Source: Rossellomorea sp. AcN35-11
Lineage (GTDB): Bacteria > Bacillota > Bacilli > Bacillales > Bacillaceae_B
NCBI GenBank assembly: GCA_030388825.1
Contig: CP128836.1
Span: 186,001-250,000, forward strand
DNA length: 64,000 nt
Direction: 5' to 3'
Shown here: one piece after another, positions 45,517-54,283 of the stretch
Position numbering within the stretch: position 1 is the first letter of the stretch
Layout of the letters: each line of letters opens with the position of its first letter
The notes under the pieces: model-generated
Databases searched by the model: none
What the model was told of the DNA's origin: nothing
The model's input: only the letters and a program-made list of their open reading frames with translations
Made by a program: the position numbers and the translations under genes

Positions 45517-46677
45517 TTAGAAAGGAAGATCATCTAAATTAATATTTATGTTACTAGCGCTCCTGGCTCGAGAGAGGGACTGTTTATGTATTTGCAGCTT
45601 AACATCAAAGAATAATCCCGCTGGAGCATTTTTGTAATGATTGTCTACCGCTCTCCTGAATGCTTTTCTAAAATAACCACCTAAAGTGTATATAACTACC
45701 TTCCCAAAATATTTCTTCATCTTATGTACTTTCTCATCAATTTGAGCAATCGCAGATTGGTATACTTCTCTTATCCATTTATCTCTCATTTCAAAGGAAT
45801 TATTCTCACCACGTACTTCCTTAATCCGATCAATAACTTCTTGCTTGAAAGAGAGAACAATATCTCTTAAGTCAGTGGAAGGGCGGTAAGGCACTTCATT
45901 TGTGTCCAAGAAGTAAATCAAGTCCTGATTGTACTTGGCCATTAATGAATCGACCTTATATTCATCAACATCGTCCTTGAGACACTCCTCTTTAAGGTTG
46001 AACTGTACTCTTTTAATCCAAATCTGCTTACCTCTTGCAGAAACACCATCAAAGTGCACATCAAAGATAGGGGAGAGGATATCTAAAACATTTCTCACGC
46101 CCTTAGCATTCTTCTTTAATATATGCTTCAAGGTTTTCATATTATAGGTCTGTGTAAGTTGATCAGTGCTTTCGATTGATTTGTAAGCTAATCCTACACG
46201 GAATTGATTTAATAAACCAAAAAGCAAGTTGAAAGCATTTGCATTTGAAGTACGTACCAATTCCTTTAGTATATTTGTCTCAAAAATTACTTTTGGAACA
46301 GGAAAATAATTCATGCTTATTTTGGTTTTTAGGCCACCTTGTCTCTGCGGGGCATTCAGTCTCTCGACATCACAAAGAACCCACACACTCTTTCCGTTGT
46401 GGATCTCTTCAGAAACGAATTTCTGCTCATTAAGATATTGAAGACCATCATACAAAGAACCATAAGGAACCCCGGTCTTTTCAGCTGCACGAACCAAAGA
46501 AAACTCTCGAACCACACCCTTTGAATTGTACTCTTTAGCACATTGCTCTAATAAACATAGATATGTAGCATACGCACTTGCTTTCGGACGTAATGCAGGA
46601 TCGCAAGCTTCACTATAAAGACGAAATCTCTCTAGTATTTCTTGATGGAATTTAACACCCTCGATTTTCATATTCAC
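45517..46677 (-). CDS. Putative replication initiator with SSB-like C-terminal tail
   Basis: About 386 residues on the minus strand. AGGAGG lies eight bases before a GTG at 46677 (an ATG at 46671 is also possible), so a TTG further upstream is unlikely. The N-terminal part has a winged-helix look (FSLVRAAEKTGVPYGSLYDGLQYLNEQKFVSE), and the second half has a conserved-looking VVIYTLGGYFRKAFRRAVDNHYKN. It adjoins an iteron array, which is the main reason to call it Rep-like; alternatives are a transcription factor. The extreme C-terminus reads NLDDLPF, nearly identical to the SSB-Ct tail of the ssb product in this window. It is divergently oriented from the other Rep candidate at 47398. Confidence 0.6.
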   Translation of the reverse strand: MNMKIEGVKFHQEILERFRLYSEACDPALRPKASAYATYLCLLEQCAKEYNSKGVVREFSLVRAAEKTGVPYGSLYDGLQYLNEQKFVSEEIHNGKSVWVLCDVERLNAPQRQGGLKTKISMNYFPVPKVIFETNILKELVRTSNANAFNLLFGLLNQFRVGLAYKSIESTDQLTQTYNMKTLKHILKKNAKGVRNVLDILSPIFDVHFDGVSARGKQIWIKRVQFNLKEECLKDDVDEYKVDSLMAKYNQDLIYFLDTNEVPYRPSTDLRDIVLSFKQEVIDRIKEVRGENNSFEMRDKWIREVYQSAIAQIDEKVHKMKKYFGKVVIYTLGGYFRKAFRRAVDNHYKNAPAGLFFDVKLQIHKQSLSRARSASNININLDDLPF

Positions 46678-46781
46678 GACATCCACCTCCTGACCCAACT
46701 AAATTCTTCAGATATCGACAATTAAATTTGCTTAAAAATTATTGTATGAAAAAAACATATGTTTGTCTAAACCACTCAAAA

Positions 46782-47305
46782 CGTCTCGATAGAACGAAGA
46801 TTTCTATACATACTTGCTACTATCCCTTATACACACTTACTTAATCATCCCTAATTTTCATCTGTCCTGTTAGAACGAAAAATTCTATACAATATACAAA
46901 AACCTTAAAATACTAACACTCTTTTAACTTATCTGGAACCGGTGAATAGGAATACCCATTAATTTCATAAGGAAATCTAATGTAGTGTCCCGTTGGAACG
47001 AAGATTCTTATACTTTTAGAAAAATTGCCCTCTTAGAACGAAGAATATTAGTACAAACACACTCCGTTCGTTTGAATTTAGGAATAAAAAAAATTTTTAA
47101 TTTTATTGTCTCGTTAGAACGAAGATTTTCATACGAACCAAAAATCGCATTAGAATAATATTTATGGAATACAATTTTTTTGAGGGATATCACTGTCCCG
47201 TTAGAACGAGGAATTCTATACGTATATATGAGGAACGTCCTGTTAGAACGAAGAAATCTATACAGGTTATTAGTTGTTGTCCTGATAGAACGAAAAATTC
47301 TATAC
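46782..47305 (+). repeat. Iteron array (8 clear copies) with a DnaA box: replication origin
   Basis: Eight 28-bp direct repeats with consensus TGTCCYGTTAGAACGAAGAA followed by TTCTATAC start at 46782, 46863, 46986, 47026 (29 bp), 47107, 47194, 47236 and 47278. A degenerate copy is at 47143-47172. Start-to-start distances are close to multiples of 41 bp (81, 123, 40, 81, 87, 42, 42), keeping sites on one helical face. A perfect DnaA-box TTATACACA lies at 46827-46835 between the first two. The array fills the intergenic region between two divergent Rep-like genes. This is the arrangement of iteron-controlled plasmid origins. Confidence 0.88.
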
Positions 47306-47358
47306 ACATGACCATATATTTCAAAATATGGAATACTGGTACTTTGAATATTTGATGC

Positions 47359-47397
47359 TATACTAGGATTTAAAGAGCATTAAAAAGGAGTGATCAT
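47359..47397 (+). promoter_or_regulatory. Promoter -10 box and RBS for plus-strand Rep candidate
   Basis: TATACT at 47359-47364 is followed by an AAAAAGGAG site and a GTG start at 47398. The promoter is adjacent to the last iteron (ends 47305), so Rep binding could repress it. Confidence 0.55.
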
Positions 47398-48843
47398 GTG
47401 AAAATTGCCGATTCGTTAATAGCCGAAATCACAGACTATGCCACCAATTTATTTAAACCTATTTTCAATGAGCACATCACTTCTTCTAAATATAAGTCTT
47501 TTGAAATGTTTTTAAATGAGACCATTCAAGAAATATTAGATGAGTTGAATAGCTTAGTTGAGGTTACAAACGAAACAGTTTACGTATATATCAACAGAAG
47601 ATTATCAACAAAAAAACGTTGGGTATCAAAAGAACTGAAAAGCAAATCCCTTTTCTATAACGATATAGAAGTGGTTGCTAAAACCTTCTATGAAAGACAA
47701 ATAAAAAAAGATTCAGAGAAGTTTTATAATAGCTACGGTTTTCATACGTTTGAAGAACTAAGAAGCAGCATTGTAAATGAATTGCACGAATGGTCTAAGG
47801 ACCACGAACAACACGTAAGCCAATTCAAATACCTTGAAACAAAGACAAGCATCCAGATTATAAAAGGAATGGCTAACGATATTAGATATATTATGTACAA
47901 GGAAATATATCAGAAGTGCCCTAAAGGTATAACAAGTGCGATCTCGTCTCTCCCTTTATCAATGAGCAGTCTGCCGATCGATTACACCAACCAGGCAAAA
48001 ATACAGAACACCGAAGCTGTAAAAGTTGAACAAGGAGAGTATTATTTAAATAAATATTATATTGATGACCATACAATCTTGGAAAGCAGACTAAATGCTG
48101 AAATATTGAAGCAAGGAGTCTTAGATTCAGTATTAAAAACACTTAATTCAACGGACATAAATGTATTCTTATATTGCATGTCGTTACGGGATGACACCTT
48201 TTATAATACAAGGGAAATCATTGTAGATATTGGAGATATCGTCAAAAATATTTTTTCATCCCGAAGCAGTAAGAATTATACTGCTGTAAAAGAAAGTTTG
48301 TACAGAATGCAACATCTCAACTCAGGAGTGCTTGACCAATCCCTTAGAGGGTTCACTGTTACTATCTTCGATAACGTGCAGATATTACCAAGTGAAGAAG
48401 GAGATAAAGAGACGGCCACAATAACTGTGAATAAAGATATTGTTGGTCAGTATGTAAAAGAACAAACTGTTAGCCAATACAGGGATATCATCAACAACTT
48501 CCAACTCGATACATCGAAAGTGGCAATATATAGGATTCAAGCGGAGAGGATCAAAGCATCTTTAAACACTAAAGATGAATATCCAATACTAGAAGTTAAC
48601 TATAATTTCTTCAGAGGAATATTGTATTTTTCAAATAAAAAGAAAAGAGTTAATATCCAAACAATACAAAAGATGCTTGATGAGATTGTTGCAAATGATA
48701 TTGCCATCAAAAGTTACGAAAGAAAAGGAGATATTTTCACATTAGAGTTTTATCCACTTTCTCCTAAAGAGAAGAGGGAGTTAGTAAGTGAACAGAATGC
48801 AAAAGAAATCGTAAACAGTTCTGATTACTTTTTGCTGCAGTAA
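47398..48843 (+). CDS. Putative replication initiator (Rep_3-like, winged helix)
   Basis: 481 residues, GTG start behind AAAAAGGAG. The N-terminal 190 residues are helical and charged. The middle segment (about 240-310) has the pattern of plasmid initiator winged helices: STDINVFLYCMSLRDDTFYN, then SSKNYTAVKESLYRMQHL. The C-terminal part (FQLDTSKVAIYRIQAERI, RVNIQTIQKMLDEIV) would form a second winged helix. Plasmid iteron initiators have such paired domains. The gene is next to the iteron array with its promoter facing away from it. I cannot decide whether this or the minus-strand gene is the true initiator; both may act. Confidence 0.6.
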   Translation: MKIADSLIAEITDYATNLFKPIFNEHITSSKYKSFEMFLNETIQEILDELNSLVEVTNETVYVYINRRLSTKKRWVSKELKSKSLFYNDIEVVAKTFYERQIKKDSEKFYNSYGFHTFEELRSSIVNELHEWSKDHEQHVSQFKYLETKTSIQIIKGMANDIRYIMYKEIYQKCPKGITSAISSLPLSMSSLPIDYTNQAKIQNTEAVKVEQGEYYLNKYYIDDHTILESRLNAEILKQGVLDSVLKTLNSTDINVFLYCMSLRDDTFYNTREIIVDIGDIVKNIFSSRSSKNYTAVKESLYRMQHLNSGVLDQSLRGFTVTIFDNVQILPSEEGDKETATITVNKDIVGQYVKEQTVSQYRDIINNFQLDTSKVAIYRIQAERIKASLNTKDEYPILEVNYNFFRGILYFSNKKKRVNIQTIQKMLDEIVANDIAIKSYERKGDIFTLEFYPLSPKEKRELVSEQNAKEIVNSSDYFLLQ

Positions 48844-48844
48844 A

Positions 48845-48877
48845 GGGAGCAAGGTGAAAACCTCGCTCTCTTTTTTT
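48845..48877 (+). terminator. Terminator after plus-strand Rep candidate
   Basis: GGGAGC-a-AGG / CCT-c-GCTCTC stem followed by seven T residues. Confidence 0.8.
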
Positions 48878-48936
48878 GTCAAATTTCCCATCATTCCTTC
48901 TATACCATTTTCAATTTTGAGCATACGTTCGTATAA

Positions 48937-48942
48937 TATATA
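48937..48942 (+). promoter_or_regulatory. Promoter -10 box for the SNF2 helicase gene
   Basis: TATAAT inside CGTATAATATATATAAGG, about 23 bases before the ATG of the helicase gene; no convincing -35 box at 17 bp. Unlike most operons here it has no leader terminator. Confidence 0.5.
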
Positions 48943-48964
48943 TAAGGTGTAACAAGGAAGTGAG

Positions 48965-51169
48965 ATGGTATTAATGACTACAATAAAAGAAAGACCAAAA
49001 TACTTCCGAAGTACGGATTTAGAAAAATTGAACTCAAAGATGATTGGAAGAGGAGCGCCTGATAAGAAGGATAACAAAGGGTACAACCAACCAGATTTTC
49101 AAACCCTTCGCCATTATTATTTCGGCCTATCCAACCGCCAGTTAGCAGAAGTGGCAAAACGTTTAATAAAGTATTGCGGCACCCAACTGAATCTAGATCC
49201 ACAGTTGATGAAACAAAGCGCTCTGTATTACTACCAGCGATCTCAAAGGGAGTACGGAGAACCTGTATCTGTTCTTATCGGTAAGAAATATACAGCATTA
49301 GGATTTACATACAACCAATCATTTATAGAAGTGATTAAATCAACTACTAACCACCGTCATTATATAGAAACCAATAAAGCCTGGGTAGTACATAATGATG
49401 AACTCCTCAATGTGCTACATGCACTAGAGGAAGAGGGCGCAATCGTTGATTACGCCAAAAAACATTTGTACATGGAAGGGGTATTGAAAGACTATACTTT
49501 TCATCAAAAGAATACACCTAATCCAACACAGGCCGGTAATAAGAATAATAAACCTAAAAAACTTTTAAAAATAACAGCTGAAGAGTACGACCTTGAAAGT
49601 ATTGCAATAAGAATCCCAGACAACACGGAAATTAAAAAAGCGATTAAAAAGCTAAAATTTCCATTAAAAATAAACAACTCTGATACTCATTGGAGAATAG
49701 CTAAATTTGAAATAAGCAGACTACTGCAGAGACTCCCTAATAATCTTGAAGTAAGGGAGCTTCAAAAACACGTACCAGCTGCATTAATCCCTGTAAAACT
49801 AAATCCACAAGTGTATGCCAACGGACCAATAAAACCTTTTCCACACCAGGTAGAGGCCTCAGAATTCTTATTAACAAAGAAAAGAGCCTTACTAGCTGAT
49901 GACCAGGGGACAGGTAAAACAATTAGCAGTATAATGGCACTAAAACAAATTAAAGGAAAGAAGTTAATAGTTGTACCAGCCAGTTTAAAACCTAACTGGC
50001 GAAAGGAAATTACTACTCTAGACCAGAATGCCACAGTGGATGTTATATCGGGAAGTAATTGGATAGAACCTACGGAATGGACGGTTATAAATTACGATAT
50101 ATTAGATCGCCACATTGATTCTATTTTAAAAGCAGATTATTCGGTGGTAGCTTTTGATGAAGCTCACAAAATTAGGGGTCTTAAAACAAATGGTGAACCA
50201 GGAACAAAAGCGGCGGATATGGCTCTTAAAATAGCCCATTCAATTGATTATTGTTTCTTATTAACCGGAACACCTATCGTTAACAAAGTGAAGGATATTT
50301 ATAATATCCTGAAAGCAATTGGCCACCCAATAGCATATGATTTTTACTGGTTTGCTCATCGCTATTGCGGAGCCAAACGCACAGGATTTGGATTAACAAT
50401 AGATGGAGCAAGCAAACAGAAAGAACTTCATAAACAAATGAATAAGGTCAAGATCAGACGCACTAAGGCAATTTTGAATCTGCCAGCTAAAAAGCGACAC
50501 TTCATTCCTGTTAAAGTTAGTCTAGAAGCCTACTATAAAAAAATAGAAGAGTACATGAATGAAAGACAGTATCTTGATGATGATAAAAAGAAGTTAGTGG
50601 AGTTAGGGAAGGCACGCTTAGAATTGGCTAAGGAAAAGGTAAAGTATGCCATAGCTTATGCCGAAAAAGCACTTAACAAGGGGAAATCAGTTGTTTTATT
50701 CACTAACTACAAGAGTATTGCTAACGAAATTGTTGAATACTTCGGAGAAGATACGGCCACTAAAATAAATGGAGATTGCACAGAGAAACAAAAAGACACG
50801 GCTGTAGAGGAATTTCAAGCAGGAAAAAAGAAGATATTAGTAGGAAATTACATTGCAGCTGGAGTTGGGCTAACTCTAACAAAATCTCATTTTATGATAA
50901 AAGTTGATTTTGACTGGTTACCTGCAAACCACCTGCAAGCCGAGGATCGAATTCACAGAATAACAGCTTCAGAGGAATGCCATATATACTACCTTTATAC
51001 AGAAGCAGCAATTGAAAAAATAGTAGTAAACTCTCTCCAAAAGAAACTAGATAACATTTCAATAGTAGTAGATGGAGAAGAGAACGCTATTTATACAGAT
51101 GTAGCCGAAGAATTAAACGCAGCAGTAGATGAAGAACTTAAGTCTGTGCAAATGAGTATAAACGAATAA
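48965..51169 (+). CDS. SNF2-family DNA helicase/translocase
   Basis: 734 residues, an SF2 ATPase of the SNF2 type, which translocates on double-stranded DNA and can remodel forks or displace proteins. Motif I is DDQGTGKTISSIMAL (near 312-326), II FDEAHKIRG, III LTGTPIVN, IV-like RRTKAILNLPAKKR, V GNYIAAGVGLTLTKS, VI QAEDRIHRI. The N-terminal 280 residues are not assigned to a known domain. It lies alone behind its own promoter next to the Rep genes, so a replication or maintenance role is possible. A GNAT gene follows after a terminator. Confidence 0.87.
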   Translation: MVLMTTIKERPKYFRSTDLEKLNSKMIGRGAPDKKDNKGYNQPDFQTLRHYYFGLSNRQLAEVAKRLIKYCGTQLNLDPQLMKQSALYYYQRSQREYGEPVSVLIGKKYTALGFTYNQSFIEVIKSTTNHRHYIETNKAWVVHNDELLNVLHALEEEGAIVDYAKKHLYMEGVLKDYTFHQKNTPNPTQAGNKNNKPKKLLKITAEEYDLESIAIRIPDNTEIKKAIKKLKFPLKINNSDTHWRIAKFEISRLLQRLPNNLEVRELQKHVPAALIPVKLNPQVYANGPIKPFPHQVEASEFLLTKKRALLADDQGTGKTISSIMALKQIKGKKLIVVPASLKPNWRKEITTLDQNATVDVISGSNWIEPTEWTVINYDILDRHIDSILKADYSVVAFDEAHKIRGLKTNGEPGTKAADMALKIAHSIDYCFLLTGTPIVNKVKDIYNILKAIGHPIAYDFYWFAHRYCGAKRTGFGLTIDGASKQKELHKQMNKVKIRRTKAILNLPAKKRHFIPVKVSLEAYYKKIEEYMNERQYLDDDKKKLVELGKARLELAKEKVKYAIAYAEKALNKGKSVVLFTNYKSIANEIVEYFGEDTATKINGDCTEKQKDTAVEEFQAGKKKILVGNYIAAGVGLTLTKSHFMIKVDFDWLPANHLQAEDRIHRITASEECHIYYLYTEAAIEKIVVNSLQKKLDNISIVVDGEENAIYTDVAEELNAAVDEELKSVQMSINE

Positions 51170-51185
51170 GTTCTAAAATAAGCAG

Positions 51186-51224
51186 GAGCACTGCAACTTA
51201 AACATAGTTGTAGTGCTCTTTTTT
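51186..51224 (+). terminator. Terminator between helicase and acetyltransferase genes
   Basis: A perfect 13-bp stem GAGCACTGCAACT/AGTTGTAGTGCTC (one G-U) with loop TAAACAT and six T residues. The acetyltransferase TTG start is only 20 bases downstream with AAGGAG between, so that gene can be expressed only by readthrough. Confidence 0.88.
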
Positions 51225-51244
51225 GCGTTTAAGGAGCGGTTTAC

Positions 51245-51823
51245 TTGAATAATCTATCACCTTTAGAGTTAAATACTATACACTCTGATTACTATATTAA
51301 ACTCCAATCCCACCTTCATAATACAAATAATGAGAGGGTAGGAGAGCTAGGCATATCTATTTTGGATGAGAATATCAAAGACATCCAGGCAGCCGCAGAT
51401 AAATTAGAACCAGTTTCAACAAAGACCATTAATAGCTTTCAATTAACATATGACGGGTACATATATGAACAAAACATTAAACCGTTTGATAGAACACCTT
51501 TTATCATATGGGGAAGGATTGCCCTGGTTGACCGTTTTTACATTTATCCTCCATTTCGAAAGAAAGGATATGGAAGACAAACTATAAAACTGTTAATCAC
51601 AGCATTAAAAGAGATTTACCATGTTGATTTTATCATTCTAAAACCGTACCCTTTATTTGGTTCTGAAGATGAAAGCATAACAGAAAGAGTTCCCACTAAA
51701 AAATATATAGCAGAAAGAATAAACTCCCTCGTCCCTTTCTATGAGAGCATCGGGTTTAAAACCCAGAAGGTAAACAAACAGTTTTACCAGTGTCTTTGCT
51801 TGTTGGATTATATCGATTTATGA
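51245..51823 (+). CDS. GNAT-family N-acetyltransferase
   Basis: 192 residues, TTG start behind AAGGAGCGG. The GNAT acetyl-CoA site is visible as VDRFYIYPPFRKKGYGRQTIKLLITAL (split: VDRFYIYPPFRKKGYGRQ then TIKLLI), giving the R/Q-x-x-G-x-G/A loop KKGYGR. A C-terminal VPFYESIGFKTQKV strand-helix is typical of the fold. The substrate is unknown. The gene is directly behind the helicase terminator and may be its readthrough partner. Confidence 0.75.
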   Translation: MNNLSPLELNTIHSDYYIKLQSHLHNTNNERVGELGISILDENIKDIQAAADKLEPVSTKTINSFQLTYDGYIYEQNIKPFDRTPFIIWGRIALVDRFYIYPPFRKKGYGRQTIKLLITALKEIYHVDFIILKPYPLFGSEDESITERVPTKKYIAERINSLVPFYESIGFKTQKVNKQFYQCLCLLDYIDL

Positions 51824-51859
51824 ATATGCCTTCCTTTATCCATGTCTGACAAATCATGC

Positions 51860-51995
51860 TATACTCTAAATAATACTAAACAAGAGCCCGTAAATGCCGA
51901 TATATATGCATAACAAATAGTCCGATACGGAAGCACCGTAGAAGGATTTTGTCTGTAGTAATTAGTTACAGACGAGATCCTCTATGGTGTTTTTT
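51860..51995 (+). promoter_or_regulatory. SigD-type promoter and leader terminator of late flagellar operon
   Basis: TAAA (51877-51880), a 15-base spacer and GCCGATAT (51896-51903) match the sigma-28/SigD consensus TAAA-N15-GCCGATAA at all but the last base. A TATACT (51860-51865) could be a sigma-A -10 box. Downstream, a long two-part hairpin (CACCGTAGAAGGAT pairing with ATCCTCTATGGTG, capped by GTCTGTA/TACAGAC; 51934-51989) runs into TTTTTT. flgM starts 26 bases later behind TTAGGAGCG. Late flagellar expression is thus controlled by SigD and by passage through this terminator. Confidence 0.8.
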
Positions 51996-52020
51996 ATTTT
52001 TTATTAGGAGCGTGATTATT

Positions 52021-52278
52021 ATGAAAATCAATCCATCACAGTTAGCGGGTTTACAGACATATAGAACACAGTCTCAGCCAACAAGGCAAGAGCAAACAGG
52101 CAAGGTAAAAGAAGACAGACTTGAGATTTCTTCCGCAACAAGAGAGATGCATACAAAGTTTGAGACCGAACGCCACGAGCGTGTACAAGCTCTAAAACAG
52201 CAAGTTGAAAACGGTGAATATAAAGTAGACCCAAGCCAAGTTGCTAAAAATATGATCTCATTTTGGTCTGCAAAGTAG
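52021..52278 (+). CDS. flgM: FlgM, anti-sigma-28 factor
   Basis: 85 residues, ATG behind TTAGGAGCG. FlgM binds and inhibits SigD/FliA until the hook is complete and FlgM is exported. Typical features: MKINPSQLAGLQTYR start, a flexible middle, DRLEISSATREM, and the C-terminal sigma-binding helices (ERHERVQALKQQVENGEYKVDPSQVAKNMI). It is the first gene of the flgM-flgN-flgK-flgL operon, as in Bacillus. Its target SigD is encoded at 5002. Confidence 0.93.
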   Translation: MKINPSQLAGLQTYRTQSQPTRQEQTGKVKEDRLEISSATREMHTKFETERHERVQALKQQVENGEYKVDPSQVAKNMISFWSAK

Positions 52279-52287
52279 GAGGAAATT

Positions 52288-52728
52288 ATGAATATCAATT
52301 CTCTTAAAGAAATCATCCAAAACATTACTGTAATTTACGAAAACCTAAATCAACTAGCCGACCGTAAAACAAAAGCTTTAAAAGAGAATGAAATCAAAAC
52401 ATTAGATTCAATCATGCAACAAGAAGAGGTATACAACAAAAAGATTTTACAACTCTTACAAGCAAGAGATGAGTTTTTTAGTAACTATGGACAAACAAGC
52501 GAATCGGATAGCAAGGAGATTGAACAGGTGTCAAAGAGATTGATGGAGGCTTCAAACGAATTCTCAAAGAAAAATGAAATTAATCAAACTCTCGTTAAGC
52601 AATCATTGTACTACATCAATATGAATATCAACATGCTTACTCCTCAGAATCAATCCGACACTTATTCACCTAAAAATAAAAAGAGTTCTGAAAAACCCAA
52701 CCGTGTATTCATGGACTCAAAAGTATAA
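52288..52728 (+). CDS. flgN: FlgN, export chaperone for hook-associated proteins
   Basis: 146 residues, entirely helical and charged, as FlgN (also YvyG in Bacillus) which keeps FlgK and FlgL export-competent. Features: LKEIIQNITVIYENLNQLADRKTKAL, AMQQEEVYNKKILQLL-like central helix (QQEEVYNKKILQLL), and a disordered Lys/Ser-rich C-terminus. AGGAGG lies seven bases before the ATG. It is placed between flgM and flgK, the usual order. Confidence 0.85.
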   Translation: MNINSLKEIIQNITVIYENLNQLADRKTKALKENEIKTLDSIMQQEEVYNKKILQLLQARDEFFSNYGQTSESDSKEIEQVSKRLMEASNEFSKKNEINQTLVKQSLYYINMNINMLTPQNQSDTYSPKNKKSSEKPNRVFMDSKV

Positions 52729-52741
52729 CGGAGGATTTTAA

Positions 52742-54277
52742 ATGACTTCAACTTTTTTCGGATTTGAAACAGCCCGACGTGCTATGCAAGCGCAACAAAA
52801 CGCTTTATATACTACGGGTCACAATATTTCAAATGCCAATACAGAAGGGTATACCCGCCAACGTGTAGCTTTTACTCAATCGGAAGCTTATCCAGGTGTA
52901 GGGAGAAATCGCCCGAATATACCCGGTCAAATAGGAACAGGGGTAAACTCTGAACAAATTGAACGTGTGCGAAATAAATTTCTTGATGTTCAATTTCGAG
53001 ATGAGAACAACAAAGCAAGTTACTATCAATCGAAAGCTAATAGTCTACAGAAGCTTGAAGAGGTGATGAATGAACCAACAGATAAAGGTTTATCAAACAC
53101 CATGAATCGGTTTTGGAGTTCACTTCAGGACCTATCAGCAAATCCTGCTGACGAAGGAACAAGGGCAGTGGTAAAGGAGCGAGCTATCGCTCTAACAGAA
53201 AGCTTTCATTATTTATCTAATTCAATTGAATCCATTCAAACAGATACGAAAAACGAAATTCAAATAGGAGTAGACCAAGTAAACTCTGTTGCTACTCAAC
53301 TAAATGATCTTAATGACCAAATCAGAAAAATAGAGATTAACGGTTACACACCTAATGATTTATACGATAAACGAGATTTATTATTAAATGAATTATCTCA
53401 GTTCGTTAATTTTGAAACTACCAAAGTCGGATCGGGGGGCCTTGCCTCACCAAGCGCAGAAGGATTGGTAACAGTTGATATACCCGGTCTTGGAATAATA
53501 GTAGACGGTACAGATACTACCACACCACCACCAGTATTTGATATTCAGTTCGATGGGGTCAATGGATCAGTAAAAACAATCAGTTTAGGAACAACAACTA
53601 ACACAGCAGACTCATGGAGCGGAAATGGAAAAATCAATGGGTTAATTGATACATTCGGTTATGAAAACGCCTCTGGACAAGAGGTAGGGGACTTCCCTGA
53701 CATGATGAGCAAATTAGATAACCTAGCTTATACATTTGCTGAAGGGTTTAACGCTGTTCATCAAGCCGGTATGAGTTTGGTGGAAATAAATTCAGGAACC
53801 CCTCAACCGATCAATTTCTTTGAACCAGATACAACTTCTACTACCCGGGCAGATTACGCAAAGAACATTACTATTTCAACCGATATTCTCTCCGATTTAG
53901 ACTATATTGCTGCAGCCGATAGCACAACACCTTTAAGTGGTGATGGAAGTAACGCTATCAAACTGGCAAACGTTAAAGACAATGCACTTCCATATAACCC
54001 TTTGGGAGCAGGAGACTCCTTTGAGAGCTATTACATTGGAGTGATTGGAACGTTAGGTGTCGAATCCCAAGAAGCTCAACGTTTGTCTGCAAATAGCGAG
54101 ACATTAAAAGAAGCGGTCCAAATAAGAAAAGACTCCGTTAGTTCTGTCTCTTTGGACGAGGAGATGGCCAACATGGTGAAATTCCAACATGCGTACAATG
54201 CTGGAGCCAGGATAATGACAACCATGGATGAGATTTTGGATAAAGTAATTAACGGTATGGGTCGAGTAGGGAGGTAA
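52742..54277 (+). CDS. flgK: FlgK, hook-associated protein 1
   Basis: 511 residues. FlgK forms the first junction ring between hook and filament. The N-terminal rod-type motif is clear (FGFETARRAMQAQQNALYTTGHNISNANTEGYTRQRV), as is the C-terminal DEEMANMVKFQHAYNAGARIMTTMDEILDKVI. The central domain is Thr/Asp-rich and of normal length. A GGAGG site precedes the ATG. No frameshift. Confidence 0.95.
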   Translation: MTSTFFGFETARRAMQAQQNALYTTGHNISNANTEGYTRQRVAFTQSEAYPGVGRNRPNIPGQIGTGVNSEQIERVRNKFLDVQFRDENNKASYYQSKANSLQKLEEVMNEPTDKGLSNTMNRFWSSLQDLSANPADEGTRAVVKERAIALTESFHYLSNSIESIQTDTKNEIQIGVDQVNSVATQLNDLNDQIRKIEINGYTPNDLYDKRDLLLNELSQFVNFETTKVGSGGLASPSAEGLVTVDIPGLGIIVDGTDTTTPPPVFDIQFDGVNGSVKTISLGTTTNTADSWSGNGKINGLIDTFGYENASGQEVGDFPDMMSKLDNLAYTFAEGFNAVHQAGMSLVEINSGTPQPINFFEPDTTSTTRADYAKNITISTDILSDLDYIAAADSTTPLSGDGSNAIKLANVKDNALPYNPLGAGDSFESYYIGVIGTLGVESQEAQRLSANSETLKEAVQIRKDSVSSVSLDEEMANMVKFQHAYNAGARIMTTMDEILDKVINGMGRVGR

Positions 54278-54283
54278 TTAAAA

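Noticed and set aside
46782..47305. CRISPR array
   Set aside because: The repeats are of CRISPR-like length, but spacing is irregular multiples of about 41 bp with AT-rich, non-uniform gaps, copies vary internally, and there are no cas genes. Iterons between Rep genes explain it better.
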